A stretch of DNA of 64,000 nt, taken from G963665215 sp963665215. GTDB taxonomy: Bacteria > Chloroflexota > Dehalococcoidia > Lucifugimonadales > CAUZJF01. The stretch is from NCBI GenBank assembly GCA_963665215.2, contig CAXXWW010000008.1:496001-560000 (forward strand), read 5' to 3'. Shown piece after piece: positions 34,370 to 45,300 of the stretch (position 1 is its first letter; each line of letters opens with the position of its first letter). Under the pieces are notes generated by a model. That model searched no databases. It saw only the letters and a program-made list of their open reading frames with translations, and had not been told where the DNA came from. The translations under genes were made by a program, and so were the position numbers.

Positions 34370-36544
34370 TCAGTATATCTTATTTGTCGCGTCGTCGGCG
34401 ATGTAAAGGTTGGCGCCTATGAAGGTCATCCCCTTGACGTCCGTCGTAGAGGGTGAGAGAGAAATTACCTGGCGCTCCTCGCCGTTCGCCGTGAACTCAT
34501 AGATGACGTTGCTCTCGGCCGCGTAGGCGCGGTCGGTCGTGTCACGGAATGTGGCCGCCTGGTATCCGTCTGCGCCCGCGTCGAAGTCAACGTTCACCTG
34601 CGTGCTGTCGCCGTTGGTCTTGCTGATAGTGAAGAAGCTATTATTGAACTGCTTGAGGAAACCCACCAGGTTGGCGCCGTCGTGACCAAGGCCCCCAAGC
34701 TGCTGATGGATAGGGCTCGTCAGTGTAAGGGTGGCGGCTACGTTGCCGGCCTGGCGGTCCAGCTTCTTAATCTCTCTGTCGCAGCAGCCCTGCTCCTGGG
34801 CCAGCCACAGGAAGCCGTCGGCAAAGGTCAGGGCATCCGCCTTGGAGCTTGGAGCGTCAAATGACCTGACTATGGCAGGAGTGGTGCTGGTGTCGCTGGG
34901 GTCGACGACGATGATCTTGTCCTTGGGCGAAGCGTCCACGAGGATATACAGGTACTGGCCGTCATATGTGATTCCCCGGGGATCGCTGGTTATCGTCTGG
35001 CCGTGGGGAATGTTGGCCTTCAGCACCTTCTTGGAGTCCGCGTCGGCGATATAGAGGAGGCCATCCTGGTAGAGGAGGCCCTTGACTATGGCGTTGATAA
35101 GGGTAAAGGAGACATTGGTGTCGGACCCGTCGTCCTTGTTGCGCTTGACGATCACCTCCCCTTCGGACACGAAGAAGAAGGGGTGGTCTCCGCTCCCGAC
35201 GGCCAGGGCCTGCGTAGAGTTGCTCCAGACGCTCAGGTTTGTGACCTGGGTGCAGTCGGTGGTGATCTTGACCAGGTTGCTGTTATAGTCCTCGACCCCC
35301 CAGAGCCTGGTGCCGTCGGCGTGGAGCCCGGTGAATCTCCTGAAATCAGGTATTGCGCAGGAGTTGTCTCCCGCGTTTATGTCGGCCTCGGCTCCGGTGG
35401 AGGCGTCGAACTTCAGCAGCGAGTAGCCGTCCCCGGTCTCGTGCCGCCATTCGGAATCCGCCACATAGAGGTTGCCGCCCACGTACGCGATGCCCTCGGC
35501 GGAACCGCGGGTGTCGGTATTGAAGGTGACGTCGACGATACCGTCGCCACCGCCGAACGCGGTCACGAGAGTCCCGGTGGCGTTTACCTTGTATATCTGG
35601 TCCGGAGTGCCGTTGACCAGGACGTAAAAGTCCGTGCCGTCAGACGTCATGCCCAGGGGGCTCTTGGCGTTGGGTATGGAGAACACCTCGGTCGTGCTGG
35701 GAAGCTCGGCGACACCGGCCACCGCCGTGGGAGTCGGGGCCGTCGGGATGTTGAAGACGGTCGAGAGCGTAGGCAGGGCGGTGACGGCGCCCGCCTCGGC
35801 GGTGGGGGTTGCGGCCACGGGTACGCTGAATGCCTCGGTAATGGTCGGTAGGTTGGGCGGCGCTCCCGCCTCGCTGGTCGCCGTCGGCACAGCGGGAACG
35901 GGGAAGGCCGTGGTCAGGGAGGGCAGTGGGTCGGGGGCGTTTGGGTCGGGGGTGGGTGTCGGGATGACTGGGATCGCGAAGGCTGCCTCGCCGCCCGGCA
36001 GGGCGCTGGGTTGGCCCGCCTCAGGTGTGCCGACCAGCGGTATGGCGAACTTCTCAGCGGTGTCCGGCAGGTTATTCAGGCCCGCCTCGCCGGCAACCGC
36101 GGTGGGCGTGACGATGGGGATGCCGAAGACCTGCGACAGCTGAGGAATCAGGACGAACTCAGGGGCGGGGTCGATAAATATCGGAGGCGACCAGATAATG
36201 TCATAGAACAGCCTGACGCAGTCACAGGGAGTTCCCGCAGGCAGGGTGCCGCCGGGTAGCGTTCCGCTTGATTCGGTGATGACAGCCGAGGTGACGGTTA
36301 CCTCGAGGTTGTTTGCGGGGTATGAGAAGTTGCCATCGGATACTGAAAGGACCTGGGTTATTTCCTGAGGGCCGCCGATAACCAGGGTCACCTGGGCGCT
36401 TGGCAGGTCAGAGGAGAGGAACTCGGCCTGGCCAGACAACCGGACCGACTCTCCCAACAGGTAAGAGGTCTGGCCTGTGCTCGACTCAATAGATACGGTG
36501 AAAGGGGGCGCGGCATCGACGAGGCCGCGCATGAAGATGCCCAT
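34370..36544 (-). pseudogene. Giant secreted propeller protein, N-terminal part, truncated by IS630
   Basis: A 724-residue frame beginning at the edge of IS630 copy A. The first residues (MGIFMRGLVDAAPPFTVSIE) look like the start of a mature exported domain with no signal peptide, so the true 5' end was probably removed by the insertions. An Ig-like domain is followed by about six degenerate repeats of ~25-35 residues (F.IP..TPTA.AG..LP) and then the first two propeller blocks. The frame ends ADDATNKIY with TGA at 34370-34372; the next codons (GSIGHGVTITTDPLALAANG) continue the block consensus perfectly. Equivalent positions in sister blocks read KIYKTTVPSG or VLKANIPHG, so the TGA replaces a Lys/Arg-like codon: a nonsense mutation, not recoding. 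Confidence 0.7.
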
Positions 36545-36550
36545 CGAGAC

Positions 36551-37790
36551 TAGTGGTTCAACGTTTTTGTATTGATGGGTAGAGTGACTTTAGCTTGATG
36601 CGCGCATCCTCGGTAGTGAAGCGCCAATCCACTCGTATCACATCCCGGTTGCGTTGATTCTGCCAAGCATTGACCTCGCCGCGCAGGATGTCTTGATTGG
36701 CAATCCGTCGGTCCAGGCACTGTCGAGCCAGCACACCGATCTCTATCTCCGCCATATTCAACCAACTCCCGTGTTTGGGAGTGTAGTGTATCTCCAGTCG
36801 CTCAGCTATACGCCTCGCCTCAGCAGGCTCGAATGCCTCGTATAGCGAGGACAGCTTGTGAGTGTTGAGATTGTCCATTACCAGCACGATCCGGTCTCTG
36901 TCAGGTAGTCCTCGTCGACCAGTTCCTTTATCACATGCGCCCAGTCCACCTTCGTGCGACGCTCTCTGACCTCGACTCGGCGCCATCCGTCCAACGGTGC
37001 AAACAGCATGAACAGGCTGCTCACTCCATTGCGCTCGTATTCGTAGTCGTATGCCGCCGATAAGCCGGGCGCTGCGGGACGCGGCACTCGCGTCTCCTTG
37101 ACTTGCTGTTTGCTCGTCTCATCCATGCACACCAGAACCTCATTCCCATCGTACGGCCGTTGGTAGACCTCCAGTACGTCTTCCATCGCGCACACAAACT
37201 CCGCGCTCTGACCGGGCGGGATGCACCAACTCTGCTTCAGCCACGGCTTCAGTTCGTTTTTTTTTAAGCGCCTGGCGAACCGTCTCGGTGCTAATGGTCC
37301 CGACTATCTCACACTCGACCAACTGGTCAGCCAACAGCTTCAGGGTCCAACTGGCACGCCCCTCCGGCGGTTCCCCGCAGGCCATCGCTATCAACCGTGC
37401 TTCACCTTCGCCGTCCAGTCTCTTTTGACGCCGACGCAGTTGCTTTTTGCGATTCAGCGCAGACTCGACCCCCTCCTCCACACAGCGCTTGCGTATTCGC
37501 TCGACCGTTGACTGTCCCACACCGAGCGCGCTGGTGATGTCCGCGTCCTTCATTCCCCCGTCCGAGCGTGACTCATCGCTCATCAGCAGAATGCGCGCAT
37601 GGGTCTGTTTGTACGCCGCAGCCCGACCGCGTGAGACCAAGGCGTTGAGTTCCTGTTGTTCGTCGGTAGTCAGTCTGATACGGTACTTCTTGGTAGACAT
37701 CATGGTTCCTCCTCGGTTCAACGTTACGATTGAACCCCCAAGAGGAACAATGACTATCATGGTATTCATTTCAATGATGTTGGACCACTA
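36551..37790 (-). mobile_element. IS630-family element, copy A (1240 bp, defective)
   Basis: Bounded by TAGTGGTTCAAC at the left and its near-complement (GTTGGACCACTA) at the right, with terminal TA dinucleotides as expected for IS630/Tc1 elements. It is nearly identical to copies B and C but lacks one G in the run at about 36901-36905 (TGTCAGGTAG instead of TGTCAGGGTAG), which breaks the second transposase frame. It abuts the giant propeller gene. Confidence 0.92.
36558..37703 (-). pseudogene. IS630 transposase of copy A, inactivated
   Basis: Same two-frame organisation as copies B and C: first frame from the ATG at 37703 (after GGAGGAA) to a run of nine A (+ strand T run at 37257-37265), then the DDE part in the +1 frame. 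A one-base deletion near 36903 shifts the DDE part out of frame after KELVDEDY, leaving a premature VDEDYLTETGSCW end, so the third catalytic residue is lost. This copy cannot make a full transposase. Confidence 0.88.
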
Positions 37791-37806
37791 GAACGGCGAG
37801 TAAAAC

Positions 37807-39047
37807 TAGTGGTTCAACGTTTTTGTATTGATGGGTAGAGTGACTTTAGCTTGATGCGCGCATCCTCGGTAGTGAAGCGCCAATCCACTCGTATCACATC
37901 CCGGTTGCGTTGATTCTGCCAAGCATTGACCTCGCCGCGCAGGATGTCTTGATTGGCAATCCGTCGGTCCAGGCACTGTCGAGCCAGCACACCGATCTCT
38001 ATCTCCGCCATATTCAACCAACTCCCGTGTTTGGGAGTGTAGTGTATCTCCAGTCGCTCAGCTATACGCCTCGCCTCAGCAGGCTCGAATGCCTCGTATA
38101 GCGAGGACAGCTTGTGAGTGTTGAGATTGTCCATTACCAGCACGATCCGGTCTCTGTCAGGGTAGTCCTCGTCGACCAGTTCCTTTATCACATGCGCCCA
38201 GTCCACCTTCGTGCGACGCTCTCTGACCTCGACTCGGCGCCATCCGTCCAACGGTGCAAACAGCATGAACAGGCTGCTCACTCCATTGCGCTCGTATTCG
38301 TAGTCGTATGCCGCCGATAAGCCGGGCGCTGCGGGACGCGGCACTCGCGTCTCCTTGACTTGCTGTTTGCTCGTCTCATCCATGCACACCAGAACCTCAT
38401 TCCCATCGTACGGCCGTTGGTAGACCTCCAGTACGTCTTCCATCGCGCACACAAACTCCGCGCTCTGACCGGGCGGGATGCACCAACTCTGCTTCAGCCA
38501 CGGCTTCAGTTCGTTTTTTTTTAAGCGCCTGGCGAACCGTCTCGGTGCTAATGGTCCCGACTATCTCACACTCGACCAACTGGTCAGCCAACAGCTTCAG
38601 GGTCCAACTGGCACGCCCCTCCGGCGGTTCCCCGCAGGCCATCGCTATCAACCGTGCTTCACCTTCGCCGTCCAGTCTCTTTTGACGCCGACGCAGTTGC
38701 TTTTTGCGATTCAGCGCAGACTCGACCCCCTCCTCCACACAGCGCTTGCGTATTCGCTCGACCGTTGACTGTCCCACACCGAGCGCGCTGGTGATGTCCG
38801 CGTCCTTCATTCCCCCGTCCGAGCGTGACTCATCGCTCATCAGCAGAATGCGCGCATGGGTCTGTTTGTACGCCGCAGCCCGACCGCGTGAGACCAAGGC
38901 GTTGAGTTCCTGTTGTTCGTCGGTAGTCAGTCTGATACGGTACTTCTTGGTAGACATCATGGTTCCTCCTCGGTTCAACGTTACGATTGAACCCCCAAGA
39001 GGAACAATGACTATCATGGTATTCATTTCAATGATGTTGGACCACTA
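37807..39047 (-). mobile_element. IS630-family element, copy B (1241 bp)
   Basis: Full-length copy in the same orientation as copy A, 16 bp from it (spacer GAACGGCGAGTAAAAC at 37791-37806). Same terminal repeats and TA ends. An internal palindrome GGTTCAA...TTGAACC near its promoter end (about 38970-38993) repeats the terminal GGTTCAAC word. Confidence 0.93.
37814..38960 (-). CDS. IS630-family transposase, copy B (two frames joined by slippage)
   Basis: The helix-turn-helix part starts at 38960 (GGAGGAA upstream) with STKKYRIRLTTDEQQELNAL and DADITSALGVGQSTVERIRK. At nine consecutive A (plus-strand T run 38514-38522) the frame must move by +1, or one A must be lost by polymerase slippage, to enter NELKPWLKQSWCIPPGQSAE and then the DDE part: LVCMDETSKQQ, VLVMDNLNTHKLSS, HYTPKHGSWLNMAEIEI. 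The second part (to 37814) is intact. The fused product would be about 380 residues, normal for IS630. Confidence 0.88.
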
Positions 39048-39826
39048 GGCTCCGGGCGGCATATCGCTTGTTATGCATTTGACGTGTACCTTTTCCCCCT
39101 TTGGGTCGACGGGACGCGGAGACTTCGCTACTGGTGCGACCTCCGGGCTTGGACCTGTGGCCTTGCTCGATATCGCACGCCGGAGTGCTGTGTCGCCCCT
39201 GGCCCGGTCCGTCGCGTGCTGGTCTTCGAAGAGCTTATTTGCCATGCCGGAGACAGGGCTACGAACCGTCTTCGTACAGGGTCACAATTCCGTCGATAAA
39301 AGCCCTGGGTGAAGACAACGGTTTCGAGTAAGCGGGAGCGTCCAGATGGGATGTGTGTGGACTCCTGGTTGCGTGCACCGAGCTCTTGTGGGCGCGTCCC
39401 TGGAGGACACGAATTGCCGGCTTGCGGCTAACACCCCCTAAAGTCCATCGTGCGTGTGGCGCGGCAAACAAGGCGTTGCCCGCCGCTGCACCCACCCCTG
39501 GGCACCGGTGGACCGACTACGCCACATGGCGTCCGTCGTTCCCATCTTGGAGCTCAGCGGGGCACTTTAACGTTGAGCGAAGCTAGCCGGTCCGAAGGGA
39601 CCCGGGCAGCCCGCTTCGTAACGGTGTGGGGGCCAGTGACGATGGGGCGCCGCGCGCCTGCGCTGATGCTCGTGCTGCGCGGCTGGCCTCTTTGAGACGG
39701 CGACGCTTGCTGAAACCCTGTATCATTTGTGTCGATGGTTCCGTGGCGCGGGGCTGGTGGTGGTGCTGGTGGCCGCCGAGCTATTCACGCGTGGGTGCAA
39801 CGATTGCAACCCATCTGGGGGGGACA
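39048..39826. other. Gene-free stretch right of the IS630 pair
   Basis: About 780 bp with only short spurious frames. Neither the missing 5' end of the giant propeller gene nor a signal peptide could be found here. No RNA gene was recognised. Confidence 0.4.
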
Positions 39827-40645
39827 TTGCAAAAAAAGACGATAGAGCGTGGTACGAGCGCTCTCGCTGAGCTGAGCGCCTGCTGCCGGGTCTCCTACGG
39901 GCACCCTTTGGCCAGGTGGGTGCTGGGAGACTCACTGCACCCCGGTGGGCTGGCTCTGACCACCAGGCTGGCTGGCCAAATGGGCATCCGGGCCTCATCG
40001 AGGGTGCTGGACGCTGGCTCCGGCCTTGGCGCCACCGCGGTGCACCTGTCACGGACCGTAGGCTGCCGCGTGACTGGGGTCACGCTTGAAGAGGAGGGGA
40101 TGGCGGTGGGGAACGAGCTGGCCAGACGCGAGGGGGTTGAGGACAGGGTCACTTGGGTATGCGGCGACATCCAGGAGATCGACCTGGGGGCGAGGAAATT
40201 CGATTTCGTCCTTGTTGAGTGCGTACTCTCGATACTTGCCGACAAGGCGGGCGCCCTGCAACGACTCCACGGACTGCTCAAGGCGGGCGGCGGACTGGGG
40301 CTGACCGACGTGACTGTGAGCGGGACGCTGCCGCCTCGGCTTCAGGGGCTGCTGGCCACCGTCGGATGCGTGGGCGGCGCGCTCTCGCTGGCCGAGTATC
40401 GGGGGCTACTGGAGGGCGAGGGGTTTGTGGTGGAGCGCAGCGAGGACTGCGGGGCCGTCGTCGCGTCATTCCTTCAAGGCATCAGGGGAAAGCTGCTGGT
40501 GGGGGAGGTCGCCTCGAAGCTGGGCAAGCTCCCCATCGGCGAGGGCGCGCTTGCGGAGGGGCAGCAGCTGCTGGAGTCCGTGGAAGAGCAGGTGGAGCGC
40601 GGCGTGCTGGGCTACGGCCTCGTGGTGGCGCGGAAGCCGGCGTAG
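39827..40645 (+). CDS. Class I SAM-dependent methyltransferase
   Basis: A Rossmann-fold methyltransferase of about 272 residues. Motif I is VLDAGSGLGATAVHLSRTVG, motif II VTGVTLEEEGMAVG, then DRVTWVCGDIQEIDLGARKF (motif III region) and FVLVECVLSIL, with a post-motif GLLKAGGGLGLTDVTVSG. A ~90-residue C-terminal helical part ends GYGLVVARKPA. The start is uncertain: a TTG at 39827 behind a G-rich stretch is chosen because homology begins soon after; the frame is open to 39626. Resembles the arsenite or sterol-type small-molecule methyltransferases, without a decisive substrate motif. Confidence 0.78.
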   Translation: MQKKTIERGTSALAELSACCRVSYGHPLARWVLGDSLHPGGLALTTRLAGQMGIRASSRVLDAGSGLGATAVHLSRTVGCRVTGVTLEEEGMAVGNELARREGVEDRVTWVCGDIQEIDLGARKFDFVLVECVLSILADKAGALQRLHGLLKAGGGLGLTDVTVSGTLPPRLQGLLATVGCVGGALSLAEYRGLLEGEGFVVERSEDCGAVVASFLQGIRGKLLVGEVASKLGKLPIGEGALAEGQQLLESVEEQVERGVLGYGLVVARKPA

Positions 40646-40962
40646 TGCCCGCTCTCCTGACGGGGCGCCAGGTGGCCCCGCATGCAGGGAAGGGCTCCCC
40701 AGATTCCCGTCCCCAGGGGCCTGCAGCCGGATTCACGGGGTCGAGAGGCTGACTGAGAGTGGAGCGTCCCCGCGTGTGTGGGGCCGGTGGTGCGGCGCTG
40801 CCGGAGCGTCCCGTTTGGGCCACCCCGGAGCTGTGCTGCGGACATGGGCTGGGCCCCGACGCGGCCGGTAGCGAGGGGGTGGTGCGTATGGTATAATCCA
40901 GCCCGCCGAGCCACGATGTGAGTCTTGTTGCCCTGGGGATAACGGCGGAGGGGAGGCTGACC
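40646..40962. other. Intergenic region upstream of the dehydrogenase operon
   Basis: About 320 bp with a TATAAT at 40892-40897 (GGTATAATCC context, weak -35), a likely promoter for the E1 alpha/E1 beta/E2 operon with initiation near 40903. No gene seen. Confidence 0.45.
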
Positions 40963-41946
40963 TTGCAAGCTGGTACCTTGACACCCAGCAAAGAGAAGCT
41001 GCTGTGGATGTACGAGACGATGGTGACCATCAGGCGATTTGAGGAGCAGTCGCGGCGCGAGGCGGACGCGGGCAAGCTGCGCGGCATGCACTCCTCCATC
41101 GGCCAGGAGGCCGTCCCCACCGGCATCTGCGCCCATCTGAGAGATGACGACTACGTTCTGGGCACCCACCGGAGCCATCACCACTGCATCGCCAAGGGAG
41201 TTAGTGTAAACGAGATGATGGCGGAGCTGTTGGGCAAGGCGACGGGGACCAACAAGGGCAAGGGCGGCACGATGCACATCGCCGACATCAACAAAGGGAT
41301 GCTGGGGGCTAACGGCATCGTCGGCTCGAACATACCGGTTGCCACGGGAGCGGCCCTAAGCGCCAAGATGCAGGGAAGCGACCGCGTCAGCGTCGTCTTT
41401 TTTGGCGACGGCGCCGCGGCCCAGGGGAGTCTTCACGAGGCGATGAACCTGGCCGGCATCTGGAAGCTGCCGGTACTGTTCGTCTGCGAAAACAACCGCT
41501 ACGCCGAGGCCACGCCCTTTGAGTATGCCGTGGCCGGTGGGTCGGTGGCAAATCGCGCGGCGGGCTACGACATGCCCGGCGTGGTCGTCGACGGCCAGTC
41601 GGCGCTGGACATGTACGAGGTGGGCGGCGAGGCGGTCAAGCGGGCGCGGTCAGGCGCAGGGCCCACGTTGATCGAGGCCCAGACCTACCGCTACATGGGA
41701 CACTTCGGCGCCGACGACCCGCTGCTGTATCGGACCGAAGAGGAAGAGGCCTACTATCACGCCAAGGACTGCATCGAGGCGCTGAAGGCACACCTGCTGG
41801 AGAGCGGCGTCGCGGGAGAGAACGAGATTCAAGCCATAGACGAAAGGGCCGCCCAGGTCGTGGCTGACGCCGTCAAGTTCGCCGACGAAAGCCCGCTGCC
41901 CGAGCCTGAAGAGCTGTACACCGACGTCTACATCTCATACCCGTAG
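40963..41946 (+). CDS. Thiamine-PP-dependent 2-oxoacid dehydrogenase E1 alpha (AcoA/PdhA-like)
   Basis: A 327-residue E1 alpha subunit that, with E1 beta, decarboxylates a 2-oxo acid or acetoin and reductively acylates the E2 lipoyl group. The thiamine-diphosphate motif is GDGAAAQGSLHEAMNLAGIW ending in CENN (about 150-180). Other family marks are GMHSSIGQEAVPTGICAHL, LGTHRSHHHCIAKG and YRYMGHFGADDP. The start is TTG at 40963, 6 nt after GGAGGGGAGG; the ATG-free frame upstream lacks homology. It leads a three-gene operon. AcoA versus PdhA cannot be separated from sequence alone, but the small size favours the acetoin dehydrogenase type. Confidence 0.9.
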   Translation: MQAGTLTPSKEKLLWMYETMVTIRRFEEQSRREADAGKLRGMHSSIGQEAVPTGICAHLRDDDYVLGTHRSHHHCIAKGVSVNEMMAELLGKATGTNKGKGGTMHIADINKGMLGANGIVGSNIPVATGAALSAKMQGSDRVSVVFFGDGAAAQGSLHEAMNLAGIWKLPVLFVCENNRYAEATPFEYAVAGGSVANRAAGYDMPGVVVDGQSALDMYEVGGEAVKRARSGAGPTLIEAQTYRYMGHFGADDPLLYRTEEEEAYYHAKDCIEALKAHLLESGVAGENEIQAIDERAAQVVADAVKFADESPLPEPEELYTDVYISYP

Positions 41947-42128
41947 TCTCTGATGGGTCCCGAGCGCCGCAGACCGGCGTGCCGCCGCGAGGACGTACTC
42001 CCCTGGAGAGCAGTGCGGTCCCAGTTTTCAGGTCTGGTTTCCCTCGTCGTTCCACACGCCCGAGCATGAGCCTGACCCTGACCCTCACCGGTCGGGCTCC
42101 CTAGGGTGACAGCTCAAGGAGGTTGGAC

Positions 42129-43184
<1,056 letters not shown>

Positions 43185-43194
43185 GAGGCGGACA

Positions 43195-44379
43195 ATGGCG
43201 GTCCCGATTGTGATGCCAAAGCTCGGCATGGTGATGTCCGAGGGCACCGTGGCCAAGTACTCCAAGGCCCCCGGTGAGCAGGTAGCTCAAGGCGAGGTCA
43301 TCGCCGAGATCGAGACCGAAAAGATCAACTACGATCTGGAGGCCACCGAAAGCGGCATCTTCCATCCGGTGGTTTCGGAGGGGACCGTCGTCCCGGTGGA
43401 CGGGTTGGTGGGCTACCTGCTGGCCGAGGGCGAGGCCCCGCCTGAGCCCGAGGCGCAACCGCAGGCAGGTCAGCCCTCCGCGGCGCCTGCGCCTGCCGAA
43501 GCCCGGACGCGGCCGGCCCCTCGACCCCCAGGCGCCGAGGTCCGCTCCACCCCAGGGGCCAGGAGGCTGGCCGCCAAGCTCGGCGTCGACGTCGCCCAGG
43601 TGACCCCGACCGGGCCCGGCGGCAGGGTTGTGGAAGACGATGTTCGCACGTTCGCCGAGGGTCAGGCGGCTGCCGTGAGCCCTACCCTGCCTCCCGGCCT
43701 CCCCGAACCCTCCAAGACCGTGCCCCTGGAGGGCATTCGCAAGAGCATCGCCGACCACATGCGGGGGAGCATGGCGGGCACCGCGCAGCTCAGCTTCTTC
43801 CTGGAGCTGGACGTCACAGAGGCGCAGCGGCTGAGGAGAGACGCCTCCGGTCGTGGTGGTGGGACGATCGCCATGGCCGACGTGCTTATCAAGGCGTGCG
43901 CTGAGACGCTAAGGCGCCACCCCGAGCACAACACCGTGCTGCTTGACGGCAGGGTGCTGTACTTCGATGAGGTCAACATCGGGCTGGCGGTGGCGTTAAG
44001 CGAGGGCCTGATAGTCCCCGTCGTCAAGGGCGCCGACCAGAAGAGCATATTCGAGATCTCGAAGGAGACAGGCGAGCTGGCGGACAGGGCCAGGGACGGG
44101 AAGCTAGGGCCCGACGACGTGTCCGGCGGGACCTTCACCATCAGCGTCCTGGGCAGCGTCGATGGCTTTACGCCCATCCTGAACGCCGGCCAGACCGCCA
44201 TCCTGGGTGTCGGACGGTCGGTTGAGAAGCCGGTGGTAAAGGGTGGCGAGGTGGTGGTGCGCGAGATGATGACCGTGAGCCTGACGGTGGACCATCAGGT
44301 GATCGACGGCGCGCTGGCGGCGGGCTTCCTCCGTCGGCTGCAGCAGATCGTGGGGCGTCCCGCGGGCCTGTTCAAGTAG
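43195..44379 (+). CDS. Dihydrolipoamide acyltransferase (E2) of the 2-oxoacid dehydrogenase complex
   Basis: A 394-residue E2 core protein with one N-terminal lipoyl domain (lipoylated Lys about 43 in ETEKINYD), a Pro/Ala linker, a peripheral subunit-binding domain (about 118-155: STPGARRLAAKLGVDVAQVT), and a catalytic acyltransferase domain ending TVDHQVIDGALAAGFLRRL, where the active-site H-x3-D-G is intact. ATG at 43195 follows AGGAGG at 43184-43189, overlapping the E1 beta stop region. No E3 (lipoamide dehydrogenase) gene is in the window, so E3 must come from elsewhere. Confidence 0.93.
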   Translation: MAVPIVMPKLGMVMSEGTVAKYSKAPGEQVAQGEVIAEIETEKINYDLEATESGIFHPVVSEGTVVPVDGLVGYLLAEGEAPPEPEAQPQAGQPSAAPAPAEARTRPAPRPPGAEVRSTPGARRLAAKLGVDVAQVTPTGPGGRVVEDDVRTFAEGQAAAVSPTLPPGLPEPSKTVPLEGIRKSIADHMRGSMAGTAQLSFFLELDVTEAQRLRRDASGRGGGTIAMADVLIKACAETLRRHPEHNTVLLDGRVLYFDEVNIGLAVALSEGLIVPVVKGADQKSIFEISKETGELADRARDGKLGPDDVSGGTFTISVLGSVDGFTPILNAGQTAILGVGRSVEKPVVKGGEVVVREMMTVSLTVDHQVIDGALAAGFLRRLQQIVGRPAGLFK

Positions 44380-44444
44380 CGGTGCGCTGCCCCACGTCCC
44401 ACTCTGTCGTCTGAACGGCCCGTATTCCGCCAGACCGATGGTAG

Positions 44445-44465
44445 GGGCAGGTTACAAACCTGCCC
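44445..44465. repeat. REP palindrome, left of the RAYT gene
   Basis: GGGCAGGTT-ACA-AACCTGCCC, 9-bp arms, preceded by GTAG. The same unit recurs at the end of the transposase gene (45090-45110) and, GC-shifted, inside it (44805-44827). Confidence 0.8.
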
Positions 44466-44512
44466 TGATGTTGTCAGGGCTGACCAACGGTACCCCCCAC
44501 ACACAAGTGCCC

Positions 44513-45089
44513 ATGACATTCGACCCGGACAAGCACCACCGCCGCTCCATTCGGCTCCAGGACTACGACTACGCACAGCCCGGCGCATACTTCGTGACCC
44601 TCTGTACGCACAACAGGAAATGTCTGTTTGGGCATGTCGTGGATGGGGAAATGTACCAGAACGAATATGGCCGAATCGTTTCCGCATGTTGGGGTGATCT
44701 GCCATATCACGTACCCCCGCATGGGCCTGGACGCATTCGTGGTCATGCCCAATCATGTCCACGGCGTCATCCTGTTGCGCGACGATGACAATCCAGATGC
44801 TACGGGGGCGGGTTCGAAACCCGCCCCTACAAAACCCATTGAGGCCAACCGTTATGGATTGCCGGAGATCGTCCGAGGACTCAAGACCTTTGCGTCCCGC
44901 CGGATAAACGAGAATCGTAATACGTCCGGTGCGCCCGTATGGCAGCGTAACTACTACGAGCGCGTTATCCGCAGCGAGAGCGAGCTCACCGCCGTGCGTC
45001 AGTACATCCTCGCCAACCCTGCCAGCTGGGCCGCAGACGCTGACAATCTGGTCAACCTCCGTCGCCCTCTTACCTCCCACCTCTGGTAG
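44513..45089 (+). pseudogene. REP-associated tyrosine transposase (RAYT), frameshifted
   Basis: TnpA-REP/Y1-type HUH endonuclease. The first frame starts TFDPDKHHRRSIRLQDYDYA and runs QPGAYFVTLCTHNRKCLF to WGDLPYH. An extra base near 44715 (CAC-G-TACCCCCGC) shifts it; homology continues in the next frame YPRMGLDAFVVMPNHVHGVI with the HUH motif, then LPEIVRGLKTFASRRINE, WQRNYYERVIRSESEL and VRQYILANPASW with the catalytic Tyr. It is flanked by REP palindromes whose right copy overlaps the stop codon, the classical RAYT arrangement. Probably inactive because of the frameshift. Confidence 0.85.
44805..44827. repeat. REP palindrome inside the RAYT coding region
   Basis: GGGGCGGGTT-CGA-AACCCGCCCC, 10-bp arms, read in frame as GAGSKPAPTKP within the transposase. 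It has the same design as the flanking units with the arms shifted to G/C. Confidence 0.8.
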
Positions 45090-45110
45090 GGGCAGGTTTC
45101 AAACCTGCCC
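45090..45110. repeat. REP palindrome, right of the RAYT gene
   Basis: GGGCAGGTTT-C-AAACCTGCCC, 10-bp arms, starting right after the RAYT TAG stop and preceded by the same GGTAG word as the left unit. Confidence 0.8.
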
Positions 45111-45300
45111 TCTTGCTTCTCATCCTGTGTCCCCTCTCCACACATGGCAACTGGTTACCGTCTTAACACATGTATTGTTTACCACACTCGCGTCGCAACA
45201 TTTGGCTCCCCGCGCAGGGGAAATACACGAAATTCTGTGGCGTCTGCGATCATCGCAAGGCTGGGCCACCCGGACGAGCGAAGAGGCAAGCCGAGCTGAC

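Noticed and set aside
34370..34372. Selenocysteine at the TGA in the giant propeller protein
   Set aside because: Sister blocks have Lys, not Cys, at this place, and only a weak 4-bp stem follows; a nonsense mutation fits better.
39048..39600. Integron attC-like words (CGCTTGTTATGC, ACAAGGCGTTGCCC)
   Set aside because: No paired core sites with the right spacing, no integrase and no cassette array.
44805..44827. tRNA T-arm (GGTTCGAAACCC)
   Set aside because: It is part of a REP palindrome inside the RAYT gene; no cloverleaf can be formed around it.
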